64,000 nt of DNA from Marmoricola endophyticus (GCF_014644415.1 NZ_BMKQ01000001.1:1416861-1480860); one strand, 5' to 3'; positions 49,874 to 59,284 are shown, numbered from the stretch's first letter. The notes: a model not told the origin generated them from the sequence alone. Made by a program: numbers and translations.

Positions 49874-51217
49874 TCAGCCCGGCAGGTCGACCCGGAAGGC
49901 GGCGCCCCCCTCGGGCCCGCGGCCGACGGCGACGGTGCCGCCGAGGCGACGCACGAGCCCCTGGACCAGGGAGAGCCCCAGGCCGAGACCGCCGGCACGC
50001 TCGTCGTACTTCTCGTGGAGCACCCCCGGCTCGAAGGCGGTCGCGGCATCCTCGACGTCCAGCCCGGGACCGGAGTCGCGGACCTCCAGGCGTACGACAC
50101 CCGGCGCGCGCACCGCGGCCAGCACGACGCTGTCGCCGGGCGAGCAGATCCGTACGGCGTTGTCGGCCAGGGCGTCGACCACCTGTCGCAGGCGCAGCGG
50201 GTCGGACTCGACGGGCAGCGCCTCCTCCGTCTCGACACGTAGCGAGAGCCCCGCCCGCTCGCAGCGGTCACCCCAGGCGCGGGCGGCCTCGCGCACCACC
50301 TCGGCGGCGTCGCACGGCGCGGTGTGCACGACGAGCTCGTCGGCCTCCAGCCGGGCGAGGTCGAGCAGGTCGGCGACGTAGCGCTCGAGGCGCCGGGCCT
50401 CGCCCACCATCGTCACACCGACCTCGGGCAGCTCCTCGGGACCGACGACACCGTCGGCGAGGGACTCGGCGTAGCCGAGCACGGCGGTCAGTGGCGTGCG
50501 CAGCTCGTGGGAGACCGAGAGCAGGAACCTGCGCTGCCGGCCCTCGCTGCTCGCCAGCGCGTCGTCGAGCCGACGCAGAGCAGCCGCGACCTCCTCGACC
50601 TCACGGGTCCCGCCGCGTACCGGCGCCCGGACTGTGCCGCGCTCCCCCGCGCCGAGCCGGCCGGCGTCCTCGGCCAGCCGTGCCAGCGGGCGCCCGAGCT
50701 GGCGGGCGACGACCACGCCGATCCCGACGGCGACCAGCAGGGCAAGGGTCAGCGCCAGGAGCAGCCTGCGTCGCTGCTCGGCGACCGCCCGGTCGACGGT
50801 GTCGGCACCCGTGGCCAGCACGACCGCCCCGCCGCTGCGGGTGGGCCGCGCCTCGACCAGCAGCGGCTCGCCGTCCTCGTCACGGACGGTGGTGGAGACC
50901 GGGTCACCGGCGAGGAGGCGGCGCCGGTCGTCGGCGCGGAGCAGCGCGGCGACCCCGTCGGAGCGGCCGCGCGGGCTCACCGAGTCCAGCGAGAGACCGC
51001 GGACGTCGCCCTGCAGCTCGAGACGGTTGACCAGCGGCGCCGGCCGGGCCAGCGCGGCGAAGAGATCGGCCTGTCGGGCCAGCGTCGAGCGTGCCGACCC
51101 CTCGGTGCTCGACCGCACCAACGGGCTGGTCAGGGTCGCCGCCAGGAGCAGCGCGACCACGGCCACCGCCAGCATCGCGAGCACGAGCCGGCCGGCCAGC
51201 GACCGCGGGACCCTCAT
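49874..51217 (-). CDS. Membrane sensor histidine kinase
   Basis: 447 residues: two membrane helices (residues ~10-32 and ~152-172) with a ~120-residue external sensor between them, a HAMP linker (QLGRPLARLAEDAGRL), HisKA with H237 in SVSHELRTPLTAV, and an ATPase domain (ALADNAVRI N-box, DSGPGLDVED, GLGLGLSLVQGLV). It phosphorylates the upstream-encoded OmpR-type regulator. Its ATG overlaps the regulator stop by four bases. Confidence 0.9.
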   Translation of the reverse strand: MRVPRSLAGRLVLAMLAVAVVALLLAATLTSPLVRSSTEGSARSTLARQADLFAALARPAPLVNRLELQGDVRGLSLDSVSPRGRSDGVAALLRADDRRRLLAGDPVSTTVRDEDGEPLLVEARPTRSGGAVVLATGADTVDRAVAEQRRRLLLALTLALLVAVGIGVVVARQLGRPLARLAEDAGRLGAGERGTVRAPVRGGTREVEEVAAALRRLDDALASSEGRQRRFLLSVSHELRTPLTAVLGYAESLADGVVGPEELPEVGVTMVGEARRLERYVADLLDLARLEADELVVHTAPCDAAEVVREAARAWGDRCERAGLSLRVETEEALPVESDPLRLRQVVDALADNAVRICSPGDSVVLAAVRAPGVVRLEVRDSGPGLDVEDAATAFEPGVLHEKYDERAGGLGLGLSLVQGLVRRLGGTVAVGRGPEGGAAFRVDLPG

Positions 51218-51885
51218 CCGGCGATCCGGTAGCCGACGCCGCGCACCGTCTCGATCGGCGACCCCGGCCCGAGCTTCGCGCGCAGCTGCGCCACGTGGAC
51301 GTCCACCGTGCGGCTCGACCCGTAGTCGGCCTGGCCCCAGGCCCGGGCGAGGATCTCGGCGCGCGCCACCACCCGCCCACGGCTGCGCAGCAGCGTCTCG
51401 AGGAGGTTGAACTCGGTGACGGTCAGGGCCACCTCGGCGCCGTCGACGAGGACCGTGCGCGCCGCCTGGTCCATCCGTACGCCGCCGGCCTCCAGGACGG
51501 CGGGGCGAGCGGGCTCGCCCTGCCGCCTCAGCACCGCCGCCAGTCGCGCCACCAGCTCGCGGGGCGAGAACGGCTTGGTGAGGTAGTCGTCGGCGCCGAT
51601 CTCCAGCCCGAGCACCCGGTCCACCTCGTCGTCGCGCGCGGTCACGAAGAGCACCGGCGTCCAGTCACCCTCCTCGCGCAGCGCCCTGCACACGGCGATG
51701 CCGTCGCGCCCCGGCAGACCGACGTCGAGGACGACGGCGACGGGACGCAGCCGGCGGCACGCGGCCAGCGCGCGGTCACCGTCGGACTCGACGTGCACGC
51801 CGTAGCCGTCGCGGAGCAGGTAGCGCCGCACCAGGTCGGCGATCGCCGGCTCGTCCTCGACGACGAGCACCAGTCCGGTGGGCAC
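51214..51885 (-). CDS. OmpR/PhoB-family response regulator
   Basis: 223 residues: receiver with acid pair E10/D11, phosphoacceptor D54 (VVLDVGLPGRDG), K in YLTKPFSPRELV, and a C-terminal winged helix (LTVTEFNLLETLLRS, SRTVDVHVAQLRAKL, VRGVGYRI). First gene of the regulator-kinase pair, divergent from the secreted repeat protein, which is a likely target or signal. GTG at 51885 has TAGGTT six bases upstream. Confidence 0.92.
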   Translation of the reverse strand: MPTGLVLVVEDEPAIADLVRRYLLRDGYGVHVESDGDRALAACRRLRPVAVVLDVGLPGRDGIAVCRALREEGDWTPVLFVTARDDEVDRVLGLEIGADDYLTKPFSPRELVARLAAVLRRQGEPARPAVLEAGGVRMDQAARTVLVDGAEVALTVTEFNLLETLLRSRGRVVARAEILARAWGQADYGSSRTVDVHVAQLRAKLGPGSPIETVRGVGYRIAG

Positions 51886-51891
51886 TGCTCG

Positions 51892-51897
51892 AACCTA
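51892..51897 (-). promoter_or_regulatory. -10 hexamer TAGGTT, leaderless regulator-kinase operon
   Basis: TAGGTT ends six bases before the GTG at 51885. Confidence 0.45.
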
Positions 51898-52042
51898 GTG
51901 CGCCCCGGGACCCGGGACGATCCTCCGTCGCGCTCGCCCGGCCGCGCTTACACGACCCGAACACGGACCGCACCCTCTGCTCACCAGCGCCCGCCAGGCT
52001 CCTTCGCACCAGATGAGTTCCCCACCGATCGGAGCACGACCA

Positions 52043-52651
52043 GTGAACCTCTCGAAGAACGTCCTCGCCCGGACCGCCGCGGGCACCCTCGCCGGCGCCG
52101 GCCTCGTCACCGCCTCGGTGATCGGCGCCCAGCAGGCAACGGCCGGACCGTCGGGGTCGACCACGTCGCTCGCCGCCCACTCCCCGGGCCAGGCCTCCGC
52201 GTGCCGCAGCACCTCGCACCACCACTCGCCTCTCGGGGTGCGGATCGGCAAGGCGCCGCAGTCGCTGACCAAGGACCTGCAGGCCCTGCGCGCGAAGCAG
52301 CGGGAGGGCCTGGCCGCGATCCGGAAGGACGCCGCGGACGGCAAGTACGGCAAGGAGGTCCAGGAGCGCGTCGAGAAGCGCGAGCAGCGCATCGAGAAGC
52401 ACCGGGCGTCGCTGCCGGAGAAGCTGCGGAGCGACCTCGACGCACTGCAGAAGATGCAGCCCGGGGCCGACCGTCGGGCCGCGGCCCAGAAGATCCGCGA
52501 GGGCCGGCTCTCGGGCGCCTACGGCGCGGAGGTCCAGGAGCACGCGCAGACCGCGAAGAAGAAGCAGGACGAGCGCAAGCAGACCTGCCAGGACCAGCGC
52601 CAGCAGCGCAAGGAGGACAAGGAGTCCGGCTCCTCGAGCACCGAGGGCTGA
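52043..52651 (+). CDS. Secreted helical protein with tandem ~55-residue repeats
   Basis: 202 residues. A signal peptide (ARTAAGTLAGAGLVTASV, cleavage near QATA-GPS) is followed by a Ser/His-rich stretch (STSHHHS) and two related charged helical blocks: LTKDLQALR with GKYGKEVQE (residues ~75-125) and LRSDLDALQ with GAYGAEVQE (~128-175), then a very charged tail. I recognise no named family; the layout recalls small envelope-stress adaptors. GTG at 52043 has GGAG eight bases upstream. It is divergent from the regulator-kinase pair and may be controlled by it. Confidence 0.65.
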   Translation: MNLSKNVLARTAAGTLAGAGLVTASVIGAQQATAGPSGSTTSLAAHSPGQASACRSTSHHHSPLGVRIGKAPQSLTKDLQALRAKQREGLAAIRKDAADGKYGKEVQERVEKREQRIEKHRASLPEKLRSDLDALQKMQPGADRRAAAQKIREGRLSGAYGAEVQEHAQTAKKKQDERKQTCQDQRQQRKEDKESGSSSTEG

Positions 52652-52666
52652 GGTTCCTCGGGTCCC

Positions 52667-53974
52667 TCAGGCCTCCCGCTGATACACGTCGGGCACGCCG
52701 TCCGCGTCGGAGTCGACCCTCTCCTCGGCCTCGATGCGGCGGTACGCCCGGTCGCGGGCACGGAGCACGACCGCCGCGAGCAGCGAGGCGACCAGCGAGC
52801 CGGCCAGGATCGCCAGCTTCACGTGCTCGTCGCGCTCGGAGGACGCACCGAAGGCGAGCTCGCCGATCAGCAGGGACACGGTGAAGCCGATCCCCGCCAG
52901 CAGCGAGACGCCGAGGACGTCGGACCAGGACAGGTCCGGGTCGAGGTCGGCCCGGGTCACCTTGGCGACGACGTACGAGGTCCCGAGGATGCCGACGAGC
53001 TTGCCGACGACCAGGCCGACCGCGACCCCGATCGCGACCCGGTCGGTCGCGGTCTCGACGACGCCGTCCCAGCCGCCGATCGCCACACCGGCGGCGAAGA
53101 AGGCGAAGACCGGCACCGCGACACCGGCCGAGAGCGGCCTGATCCGGTGCTCGAAGTGCTCGGCCAGCCCCGGTCCGGCATCGGGACCGCCCGCAGCCTG
53201 GCTGCGCAGCACCGGCACGGTGAAGCCGAGGACGACGCCCGCGACGGTGGCGTGCACCCCGGACTCGTGGACCAGCACCCAGGCGAGGAGTGCGAGCGGG
53301 ACGAGGAGCCACCAGGAGCGCACACGCTTCTGCACGGCGAGGCCGAACAGCGCGATCGGGACCAGCGCGGCGAGCAGGTAGAGCGGCTGCAGGTCGGCGG
53401 TGTAGAAGAGCGCGATGATCGTGATCGCGATCAGGTCGTCGACCACGGCGAGCGTGAGCAGGAAGGTCCGCAGCGCGGTCGGCAGGTGGTTGCCGATCAC
53501 CGCGAGGACGGCCAGCGCGAAGGCGATGTCGGTCGCGGTCGGGATCGCCCAGCCCTGGAGCGCGTCGCCGCCGGTGTCGAGGTTGACGACGGTGAAGATC
53601 ACCGCGGGCAGCGCCATGCCGCCGACCGCGGCCGCGATCGGCAGCGCCGCCCGGCGCGGGTCGCGCAGGTCCCCGGCGACGAACTCGCGCTTGAGCTCGA
53701 GGCCGACCACGAAGAAGAAGATCGCCAGCAGCCCGTCGGCTGCCCAGGTGCTCAGGTCCAGGTCCAGGTGCAGCGCCGAGGGGCCCACCCTCAGCTCGCT
53801 CAGCGACTCGTAGGAGTCGCCCATCGGGGAGTTCACCCAGGCGATCGCGATCACCGTCGCGACCAGCAGCAGGAAGCCACCGGTGGTCTCGGCGCGCAGG
53901 ATGTCGGCGATGCGGGAGGTCTCGGACCAGGACCCGCGCGAGAAGAGGGCAGGACGCTTCGAGGAGGTGCTCAT
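52667..53974 (-). CDS. nhaA: Na+/H+ antiporter NhaA
   Basis: 435 residues with about eleven to twelve helices and the NhaA hallmarks [28 protein letters not shown] (with the TATD unwound-helix motif), VVDDLIAI with the conserved Asp pair, and [15 protein letters not shown]. It exports Na+ in exchange for H+ for pH and salt balance. The C-terminus ends with [12 protein letters not shown], a thrombospondin type-3-like calcium motif that is unusual for NhaA. ATG at 53974 is the start; it converges with the secreted repeat protein. Confidence 0.93.
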   Translation of the reverse strand: MSTSSKRPALFSRGSWSETSRIADILRAETTGGFLLLVATVIAIAWVNSPMGDSYESLSELRVGPSALHLDLDLSTWAADGLLAIFFFVVGLELKREFVAGDLRDPRRAALPIAAAVGGMALPAVIFTVVNLDTGGDALQGWAIPTATDIAFALAVLAVIGNHLPTALRTFLLTLAVVDDLIAITIIALFYTADLQPLYLLAALVPIALFGLAVQKRVRSWWLLVPLALLAWVLVHESGVHATVAGVVLGFTVPVLRSQAAGGPDAGPGLAEHFEHRIRPLSAGVAVPVFAFFAAGVAIGGWDGVVETATDRVAIGVAVGLVVGKLVGILGTSYVVAKVTRADLDPDLSWSDVLGVSLLAGIGFTVSLLIGELAFGASSERDEHVKLAILAGSLVASLLAAVVLRARDRAYRRIEAEERVDSDADGVPDVYQREA

Positions 53975-54089
53975 CGGGCTCCTTGGAGTGGTGCGGGCAC
54001 GGGCGTACGACGTGCCGACCAGACTTCCCGGCTCACCAGGGACCCAGCCTACCCAGATCCTTCTCGGTGACGTCGGTCACGTGCGTTGC

Positions 54090-54095
54090 TAGGTT
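54090..54095 (+). promoter_or_regulatory. -10 hexamer TAGGTT, leaderless SMP-30 gene
   Basis: TAGGTT ends seven bases before the ATG at 54103. Confidence 0.45.
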
Positions 54096-54102
54096 CGTGG
54101 GC

Positions 54103-55014
54103 ATGAGCGAGGGCACTGTCGACGCGCACGAGATCCGCACCGTCGTCTCGGGCATGACGTTCACGGAGTGTCCGCGCTGGCACGAGGGACGGCTGTGGTT
54201 CGCCGACTTCTACACGCACGCGGTCTACTCCGTCCTCGAGGACGGCTCCGACCTGCGGACCGAGGTCGAGGTCCCCGCACAGCCCTCCGGGATCGGCTGG
54301 CTGCCCGACGGCCGCCTGCTCTTCGTCTCGGCCAAGGACCGGCTGCTGATGCGGCGCGAGGAGGACGGGACCACCGCCGTGCACGCGGACCTGTCGTCGT
54401 ACGCCTCGGAGCAGCTCAACGACATGGTCGTCGACGCGGACGGCCGGGCCTGGGTGGGGAGCTTCGGGTTCGACCTGATGGCGGGCGCCGACATCGAGAC
54501 CACCGACCTGCTGCGCGTCGACCCCGACGGGACCGTGACGCTCGCCGCCGAGGACCTGTGGTTCCCGAACGGCACCGTCCTCACCGACGACGCGGTGCTC
54601 CTGGTCGACGAGACCTTCGGCAACCGGGTCACCGCGTTCACCGTGGCCTCCGACGGCTCGCTGGTGGACCGCCGGACGTGGGCGGAGTTCGGCGACCTCC
54701 CCGCCTCGCGCGTCATCGCCGAGGCGCTGCCCGGCGCGGTCGTCGCCCCCGACGGGTGCGCGCTGGACGCCGACGGCTGCCTGTGGGTCGCGGACGCCGT
54801 CAACGGCCGGGTGGTCCGCGTCGCCCAGGGCGGGCAGGTGCTGGCCGAGATCCAGCCCGGCACCGGGGTCTTCGCCTGCATGCTCGGCGGCTCCGACGGC
54901 CGCACGCTGTTCATGTGCTGCGCGCCGGACTTCGACGCCGGCGCCCGGGCGGCCGCGCGCGAGGGCGAGATCCGCGCCGTCGAGGTCGAGGTCCCCCACG
55001 GGGGCCGCCCGTAG
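54103..55014 (+). CDS. SMP-30/gluconolactonase family protein
   Basis: 303 residues forming a six-bladed propeller: GMTFTECPRWHEGRLWFAD (metal-binding Glu), QLNDMVVDADGRAWVGSFG (Asn/Asp ligands), LWFPNGTVLTDD and CALDADGCLWVADAVNG. These are the metal-binding positions of SMP-30 lactonases, which open sugar lactones. ATG at 54103 is leaderless. Stands alone between nhaA and plsC-like genes. Confidence 0.87.
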   Translation: MSEGTVDAHEIRTVVSGMTFTECPRWHEGRLWFADFYTHAVYSVLEDGSDLRTEVEVPAQPSGIGWLPDGRLLFVSAKDRLLMRREEDGTTAVHADLSSYASEQLNDMVVDADGRAWVGSFGFDLMAGADIETTDLLRVDPDGTVTLAAEDLWFPNGTVLTDDAVLLVDETFGNRVTAFTVASDGSLVDRRTWAEFGDLPASRVIAEALPGAVVAPDGCALDADGCLWVADAVNGRVVRVAQGGQVLAEIQPGTGVFACMLGGSDGRTLFMCCAPDFDAGARAAAREGEIRAVEVEVPHGGRP

Positions 55015-55061
55015 GTCGCGGGCACCTCGCCGGGTCCCGACCACCGCCACCACCGCAGGGT

Positions 55062-55098
55062 GCGCTTGGCCTGCCCTGAGCCTGTCGAAGGGTCGCGA
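55062..55098. repeat. Short dispersed palindrome CCCTGAGCCTGTCGAAGGG
   Basis: GCCCTGAGCCTGTCGAAGGGTCGC lies between the SMP-30 and acyltransferase genes. This core is one that I know as widely dispersed in high-GC genomes; only one copy is in this window. Confidence 0.45.
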
Positions 55099-55115
55099 CC
55101 AGCCCGGAGGGAGGC

Positions 55116-55793
55116 TCAGGCGTCGGGGGCGCGGTCGTTGTAGACGCCCGCCTCCTCCTGCCCGGAGAGCGTCGCGATCGCACTCATCACCTCGTCGGTG
55201 AGCAGCCGCCGCGCCTTGCCGGTGGGGAGGTCGTCGTACCTCCCGACGGGGTCGATCGGCTCGCCGAACGCGACGCGGATCCTCGCCAGCCTGGGCAGGC
55301 GGGAGCCGACCGGCTGGATCCGGTCGGTGCCGCGCAGCCCGACGGGGACGACGCGCGCCCCCGCACTCAGCGCCAGGTGGGCCACCCCGGTGCGTCCGCG
55401 GTAGAGCCTTCCGTCACGGGAGCGGGTCCCCTCGGGGTAGATGCCGAACGCGCCGCCCGACTCCAGCACGCCGAGAGCCGTGTCGAGACTGGTCATCGCG
55501 GCCCGGCTGTCGTCGCGGTCGATCGGCTGCATCCCGAGGCCCTCGAACCAGGTCCGTGACAGCGCGCCGCGCACGCCCGTACCGGTGAAGTACTCCCCCT
55601 TGGCCAGGAACGTCACCGCCCGGGGCACCACGATCGGGATCACGACGGAGTCGACGAACGAGAGGTGGTTGCTGGCCAGCAGCAGCGGGCCGGTGCGCGG
55701 GACGTTCTCCAGACCCACGATCTCCGGGCGCCACACCGCCTTCGCCACCGGCGGCACGACCGAGTGCAGCAGGGCGTACAGCGGCGACGGCAT
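55116..55793 (-). CDS. 1-acyl-glycerol-3-phosphate acyltransferase (PlsC-like)
   Basis: 225 residues with the acyltransferase blocks NHLSFVD (HX4D), KGEYFTGTGVRG, YPEGTRSRDGRLYRG and VVPVGLRGTDRIQP. It transfers an acyl group to lysophosphatidate or a related lysophospholipid at the membrane. ATG at 55793 was chosen; a hydrophobic stretch follows it. It is divergent from the iron-uptake operon. Confidence 0.87.
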   Translation of the reverse strand: MPSPLYALLHSVVPPVAKAVWRPEIVGLENVPRTGPLLLASNHLSFVDSVVIPIVVPRAVTFLAKGEYFTGTGVRGALSRTWFEGLGMQPIDRDDSRAAMTSLDTALGVLESGGAFGIYPEGTRSRDGRLYRGRTGVAHLALSAGARVVPVGLRGTDRIQPVGSRLPRLARIRVAFGEPIDPVGRYDDLPTGKARRLLTDEVMSAIATLSGQEEAGVYNDRAPDA

Positions 55794-55863
55794 GGCAGGA
55801 GTCTGACGGCAGGCGCCGCTACGAACCAGTAACCCCACGAGCGGCCGTGGTGTCGTACTCTAC

Positions 55864-55882
55864 TGAGGCAAGCCTTACCGAA
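55864..55882 (+). promoter_or_regulatory. DtxR/IdeR iron box upstream of efeUOB
   Basis: TGAGGCAAGCCTTACCGAA fits the DtxR/IdeR consensus TWAGGTWAGSCTWACCTWA at 16 of 19 positions. It lies 15 bases before the efeU start, so iron-loaded IdeR would repress the operon. A DtxR/IdeR-family gene is at 63209. Confidence 0.7.
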
Positions 55883-55897
55883 CGAGAACGGCGCCTG

Positions 55898-56770
55898 ATG
55901 CTCGGCAACTTCCTGATCGGCCTGCGCGAGGGCCTCGAGGCCAGCCTGGTCGTCGTCATCCTCATCGCCTACCTGGTCAAGTCCGACCGACGCCACCTGC
56001 TGCCGCGGGTGTGGGCCGGCGTGGCGACCGCCATCGTGATCTCGCTCGGCTTCGGGGCGCTGCTGACGTACGGCCCGCAGAACCTCACCTTCGCCGCGCA
56101 GGAGGCGCTCGGCGGGACGTTGTCGCTGGTCGCGGTCGGCTTCGTGACCTGGATGGTGTTCTGGATGGGCCGCAACGCCCGCGCACTCTCCGGCGAGCTC
56201 AAGGGCGCGGTCGACCGGGCCGCCGACGCGGGCCGGGCGAGCCTGGCCTTCGTCGCGCTGCTCGCCGTCGGTCGCGAGGGACTCGAGACCGCGCTGTTCC
56301 TCTGGTCGGCGACGCAGACCGCCACCGGTGGCGCCACCGCCCAGACCTCCCAGGTCGGCCCGCTGCTCGCCGCGCTCGCGGGGATCCTGGTCGCCGTCGC
56401 GATGGGCTACGCGTTCTACAAGGGCGTCCTGCAGATCAACCTGTCGAAGTTCTTCACCTGGACCGGCGCGTTCCTGATCGTCATCGCCGCCGGCGTGGCG
56501 GCGTACGGCGTCCACGACCTCCAGGAGGCCGGCGTCCTCCCGGGCCTGAACGACCTGCTCTTCGACGTCAGCGCCGCGATCCCGCTCGACAGCTGGTACG
56601 GCACGCTCCTCAAGGGCGTCTTCAACTTCTCGCCCGCCACCACCAAGCTCGAGGCGCTCGTGTGGGCGGTCTACCTCGTCCCGACGATGGCCCTCTTCCT
56701 GCGTCAGGCGCGCCGACCAGGCCCGTCTGCTCCCCGCTCCACCCAGGCGCCCAGCCCGGCCGCCGGCTGA
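55898..56770 (+). CDS. efeU: Iron permease EfeU (FTR1 family)
   Basis: 290 residues with seven helices and two REGLE motifs, REGLEASLVV at the start and REGLETALFL in the middle, which bind ferric iron in FTR1-type permeases. ATG at 55898 begins directly before the first motif, behind the iron box. First gene of efeU-efeO-efeB, which together import ferrous iron by oxidation and permeation. Confidence 0.93.
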   Translation: MLGNFLIGLREGLEASLVVVILIAYLVKSDRRHLLPRVWAGVATAIVISLGFGALLTYGPQNLTFAAQEALGGTLSLVAVGFVTWMVFWMGRNARALSGELKGAVDRAADAGRASLAFVALLAVGREGLETALFLWSATQTATGGATAQTSQVGPLLAALAGILVAVAMGYAFYKGVLQINLSKFFTWTGAFLIVIAAGVAAYGVHDLQEAGVLPGLNDLLFDVSAAIPLDSWYGTLLKGVFNFSPATTKLEALVWAVYLVPTMALFLRQARRPGPSAPRSTQAPSPAAG

Positions 56771-56796
56771 CTCGACACCGAAAGAGACACCCGCCC

Positions 56797-57981
56797 ATGC
56801 GCACCATCCCCCTGCCCGGCCGCCTCACCGTCGGCGGTCTCGCCGCACTCGCCCTGCTCGGCACCTCGGCGTGCTCGGTCTTCCAGTCGAACGACTCCGG
56901 CGGCGGGAGCAAGGACGGCGCGATCGCGGTCGCCGCCAGCGAGTCCTCGTGCGACGTCGCCGCCGAGTCCGGCAAGGCCGGGACGCTCGTCTTCGACGTG
57001 ACGAACAAGGGCTCCAAGGTCACCGAGTTCGAGCTGCTGGCCGAGGACGGCCTGCGGATCCTCGGCGAGGTCGAGAACGTCGGCCCCGGCCTGACCCGCC
57101 AGCTGGTGGTCAGCGCCCCCGAGGGGAAGTACCAGACCGCCTGCATCCCCGGCATGGTCGGCAAGGGCATGCGCAACGCCTTCACCGTCGAGAAGGGCGC
57201 GAAGGGGGCCGGCGAGATCACCGGCGTCGACGCGAAGACGATCGACGCGGCGACCGCGCAGTACGCGTCGTACGTCAAGAACCAGTCCGGGCAGCTGCTG
57301 GTCGACGCCAAGGCGTTCACCGCGGCCTACACCGCGGGCGACGACGACAAGGCCCGTGCGCTCTACCCGACCGCGCGGATGCCGTGGGAGGCGGTCGAGC
57401 CGGTCGCGGAGTCGTTCGGCGACCTCGACCCGAAGACCGACCTCCGCGAGGCGGACCTCGAGAAGGGCCAGAAGTGGACCGGCTGGCACCGGATCGAGAA
57501 GGACCTGTGGCCGCCGAAGACCGGCTACACCGCGCTGACGCCCGCGCAGCGCAAGACCTACGCCGCCGACCTGATGACCAACCTCACGACCCTGAACACC
57601 CGGGTGAAGACCCTGGACTTCGGCGTCGACCAGATCGCCAACGGCTCCAAGGGCCTGCTCGACGAGGTCGCCGCCAGCAAGATCACCGGCGAGGAGGACA
57701 TCTGGTCGCACACCGACCTGTACGACTTCCAGGCCAACGTCACCGGCGCCAAGGCCGGCTTCGAGGTGCTCAAGCCGCTGCTGCAGGTCAAGGACCCCGA
57801 GCTCGCCACGACGCTGGACCAGCGGTTCACGGCGATGCAGACCGAGCTGGACGAGTACCGCGACGGCGACGGTTTCGTGACCTACACCCAGGTGACCGAG
57901 GCACAGCGCAAGCAGCTCTCCGACGCGGTCAACGCGCTGGCCGAGCCGCTGTCGAAGGTCACCGCCGCCCTGACCCTGTGA
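56797..57981 (+). CDS. efeO: EfeO iron-uptake lipoprotein (M75/imelysin type)
   Basis: 394 residues: lipoprotein signal ending in TSAC (C26), a cupredoxin-like N-terminal domain (VAASESSCDV, VFDVTNKGSKVTEFELL), and the M75 domain with the HxxE motif H231-E234 in WHRIEKDLW. It captures iron outside the membrane and passes it to EfeU. It starts 26 bases after efeU. Confidence 0.92.
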   Translation: MRTIPLPGRLTVGGLAALALLGTSACSVFQSNDSGGGSKDGAIAVAASESSCDVAAESGKAGTLVFDVTNKGSKVTEFELLAEDGLRILGEVENVGPGLTRQLVVSAPEGKYQTACIPGMVGKGMRNAFTVEKGAKGAGEITGVDAKTIDAATAQYASYVKNQSGQLLVDAKAFTAAYTAGDDDKARALYPTARMPWEAVEPVAESFGDLDPKTDLREADLEKGQKWTGWHRIEKDLWPPKTGYTALTPAQRKTYAADLMTNLTTLNTRVKTLDFGVDQIANGSKGLLDEVAASKITGEEDIWSHTDLYDFQANVTGAKAGFEVLKPLLQVKDPELATTLDQRFTAMQTELDEYRDGDGFVTYTQVTEAQRKQLSDAVNALAEPLSKVTAALTL

Positions 57982-58003
57982 GGGTGCGCGTCATCATGGG
58001 CGC

Positions 58004-59254
58004 ATGGGACTGAGTCGGCGCCGGGTGCTCGGCGCGACCGGCGCCGGCGCCCTCGGGCTGGCCGGTGCCGGTGCGGGCGGCTGGGCACTGGGCCGTACCG
58101 ACGACGCCCCGGCGACGGCCGACCGGGGGCGGTTCGCCTTCCACGGCACGCATCAGGCCGGGATCGTCACCCCGGCCCAGGACCGGCTGCACTTCGCGTC
58201 GTTCGACGTCACCGCCACATCCCGCGAGGACCTGATCGGCCTGCTGCGCACCTGGACCGCCGCCGCGGCGGAGATGACCAGGGGTGCGCAGGTGGGTGGG
58301 GATGCTCCTGAGCCCTACGACGCACCGCCCTCGGACACCGGTGAGGCCCTCGGACTGCCGCCGAGCGGCCTGACGCTCACCTTCGGGTTCGGGCCGACGC
58401 TGTTCACCAAGGAGGGCGAGGACCGCTTCGGCCTCGCCGAGCGGCAGCCGGCCGGCCTGCAGACCCTCCCCCACTTCCCCGCCGACGCGCTGCGCCCCGA
58501 GCGCTCCGGCGGCGACCTGTGCGTGCAGGCGTGCGCGGACGACCCGCAGGTCGCGGTGCACGCGATCCGCAACCTCTCGCGGCTGGCCTTCGGGACCGCG
58601 GTGCTGCGCTGGTCGCAGCTCGGCTTCGGTCGTACGTCCTCGACCACGCGCTCGCAGTCCACGCCGCGCAACCTGTTCGGCTTCAAGGACGGCACCGCCA
58701 ACATCAAGGCCGAGGACACCCCCGAGATCGACCGCTTCGTCTGGGTGCGGCCCGAGGACGACCCGGACGCGGAGTGGCTGGCCGGTGGCTCGTACCTCGT
58801 GGCCCGGCGGATCAACATGCGCATCGAGCAGTGGGACTCCACCTCGCTCTCGGAGCAGGAGGCGGTCGTCGGGCGGGACCGCACCGCGGGCGCGCCGCTC
58901 TCCGGCGGCACCGAGCACACCGACCCCGACTTCTCACGCCGCGGCAGCGCCGGGCCCCTGATCCCCGTCGACGCCCACGTGCGGCTGGCCCACCCCGCGC
59001 AGAACCGTGGCGTGCAGCTCCTGCGGCGGGGCTACAACTTCACCGACGGCAACGACGAGCTCGGCCGCCTCGACGCGGGGCTCTTCTTCATCGCCTTCGT
59101 GCGCGACCCGGTGACCGGCTACGTACCCATGCAGAACCAGCTCTCGAAGAGCGACGCGATGATGGAGTACCTCCAGCACACCGGCTCAGCGCTGTTCGCC
59201 GTGCCGCCCGGCGTCCAACCGGGCCACTACCTCGGGCAATCGCTGTTCACCTGA
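58004..59254 (+). CDS. efeB: Deferrochelatase/peroxidase EfeB (Dyp-type)
   Basis: 416 residues with a twin-arginine signal (LSRRRVLGATGAGAL), the Dyp motif GFKDGTANI (GxxDG, D229), and the C-terminal DAHVRLAHPAQNRGV and RRGYNF heme-binding region. It is exported folded with heme and acts as a peroxidase that can also release iron from heme. Third gene of the operon, 22 bases after efeO. Confidence 0.93.
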   Translation: MGLSRRRVLGATGAGALGLAGAGAGGWALGRTDDAPATADRGRFAFHGTHQAGIVTPAQDRLHFASFDVTATSREDLIGLLRTWTAAAAEMTRGAQVGGDAPEPYDAPPSDTGEALGLPPSGLTLTFGFGPTLFTKEGEDRFGLAERQPAGLQTLPHFPADALRPERSGGDLCVQACADDPQVAVHAIRNLSRLAFGTAVLRWSQLGFGRTSSTTRSQSTPRNLFGFKDGTANIKAEDTPEIDRFVWVRPEDDPDAEWLAGGSYLVARRINMRIEQWDSTSLSEQEAVVGRDRTAGAPLSGGTEHTDPDFSRRGSAGPLIPVDAHVRLAHPAQNRGVQLLRRGYNFTDGNDELGRLDAGLFFIAFVRDPVTGYVPMQNQLSKSDAMMEYLQHTGSALFAVPPGVQPGHYLGQSLFT

Positions 59255-59262
59255 GCGACACG

Positions 59263-59284
59263 CCGAAGATTTCGGACTTTTTTC
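59263..59284 (+). terminator. Intrinsic terminator of efeUOB
   Basis: CCGAA-GAT-TTCGG is a short stem followed by ACTTTTTTC, nine bases after the efeB stop. Confidence 0.6.
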
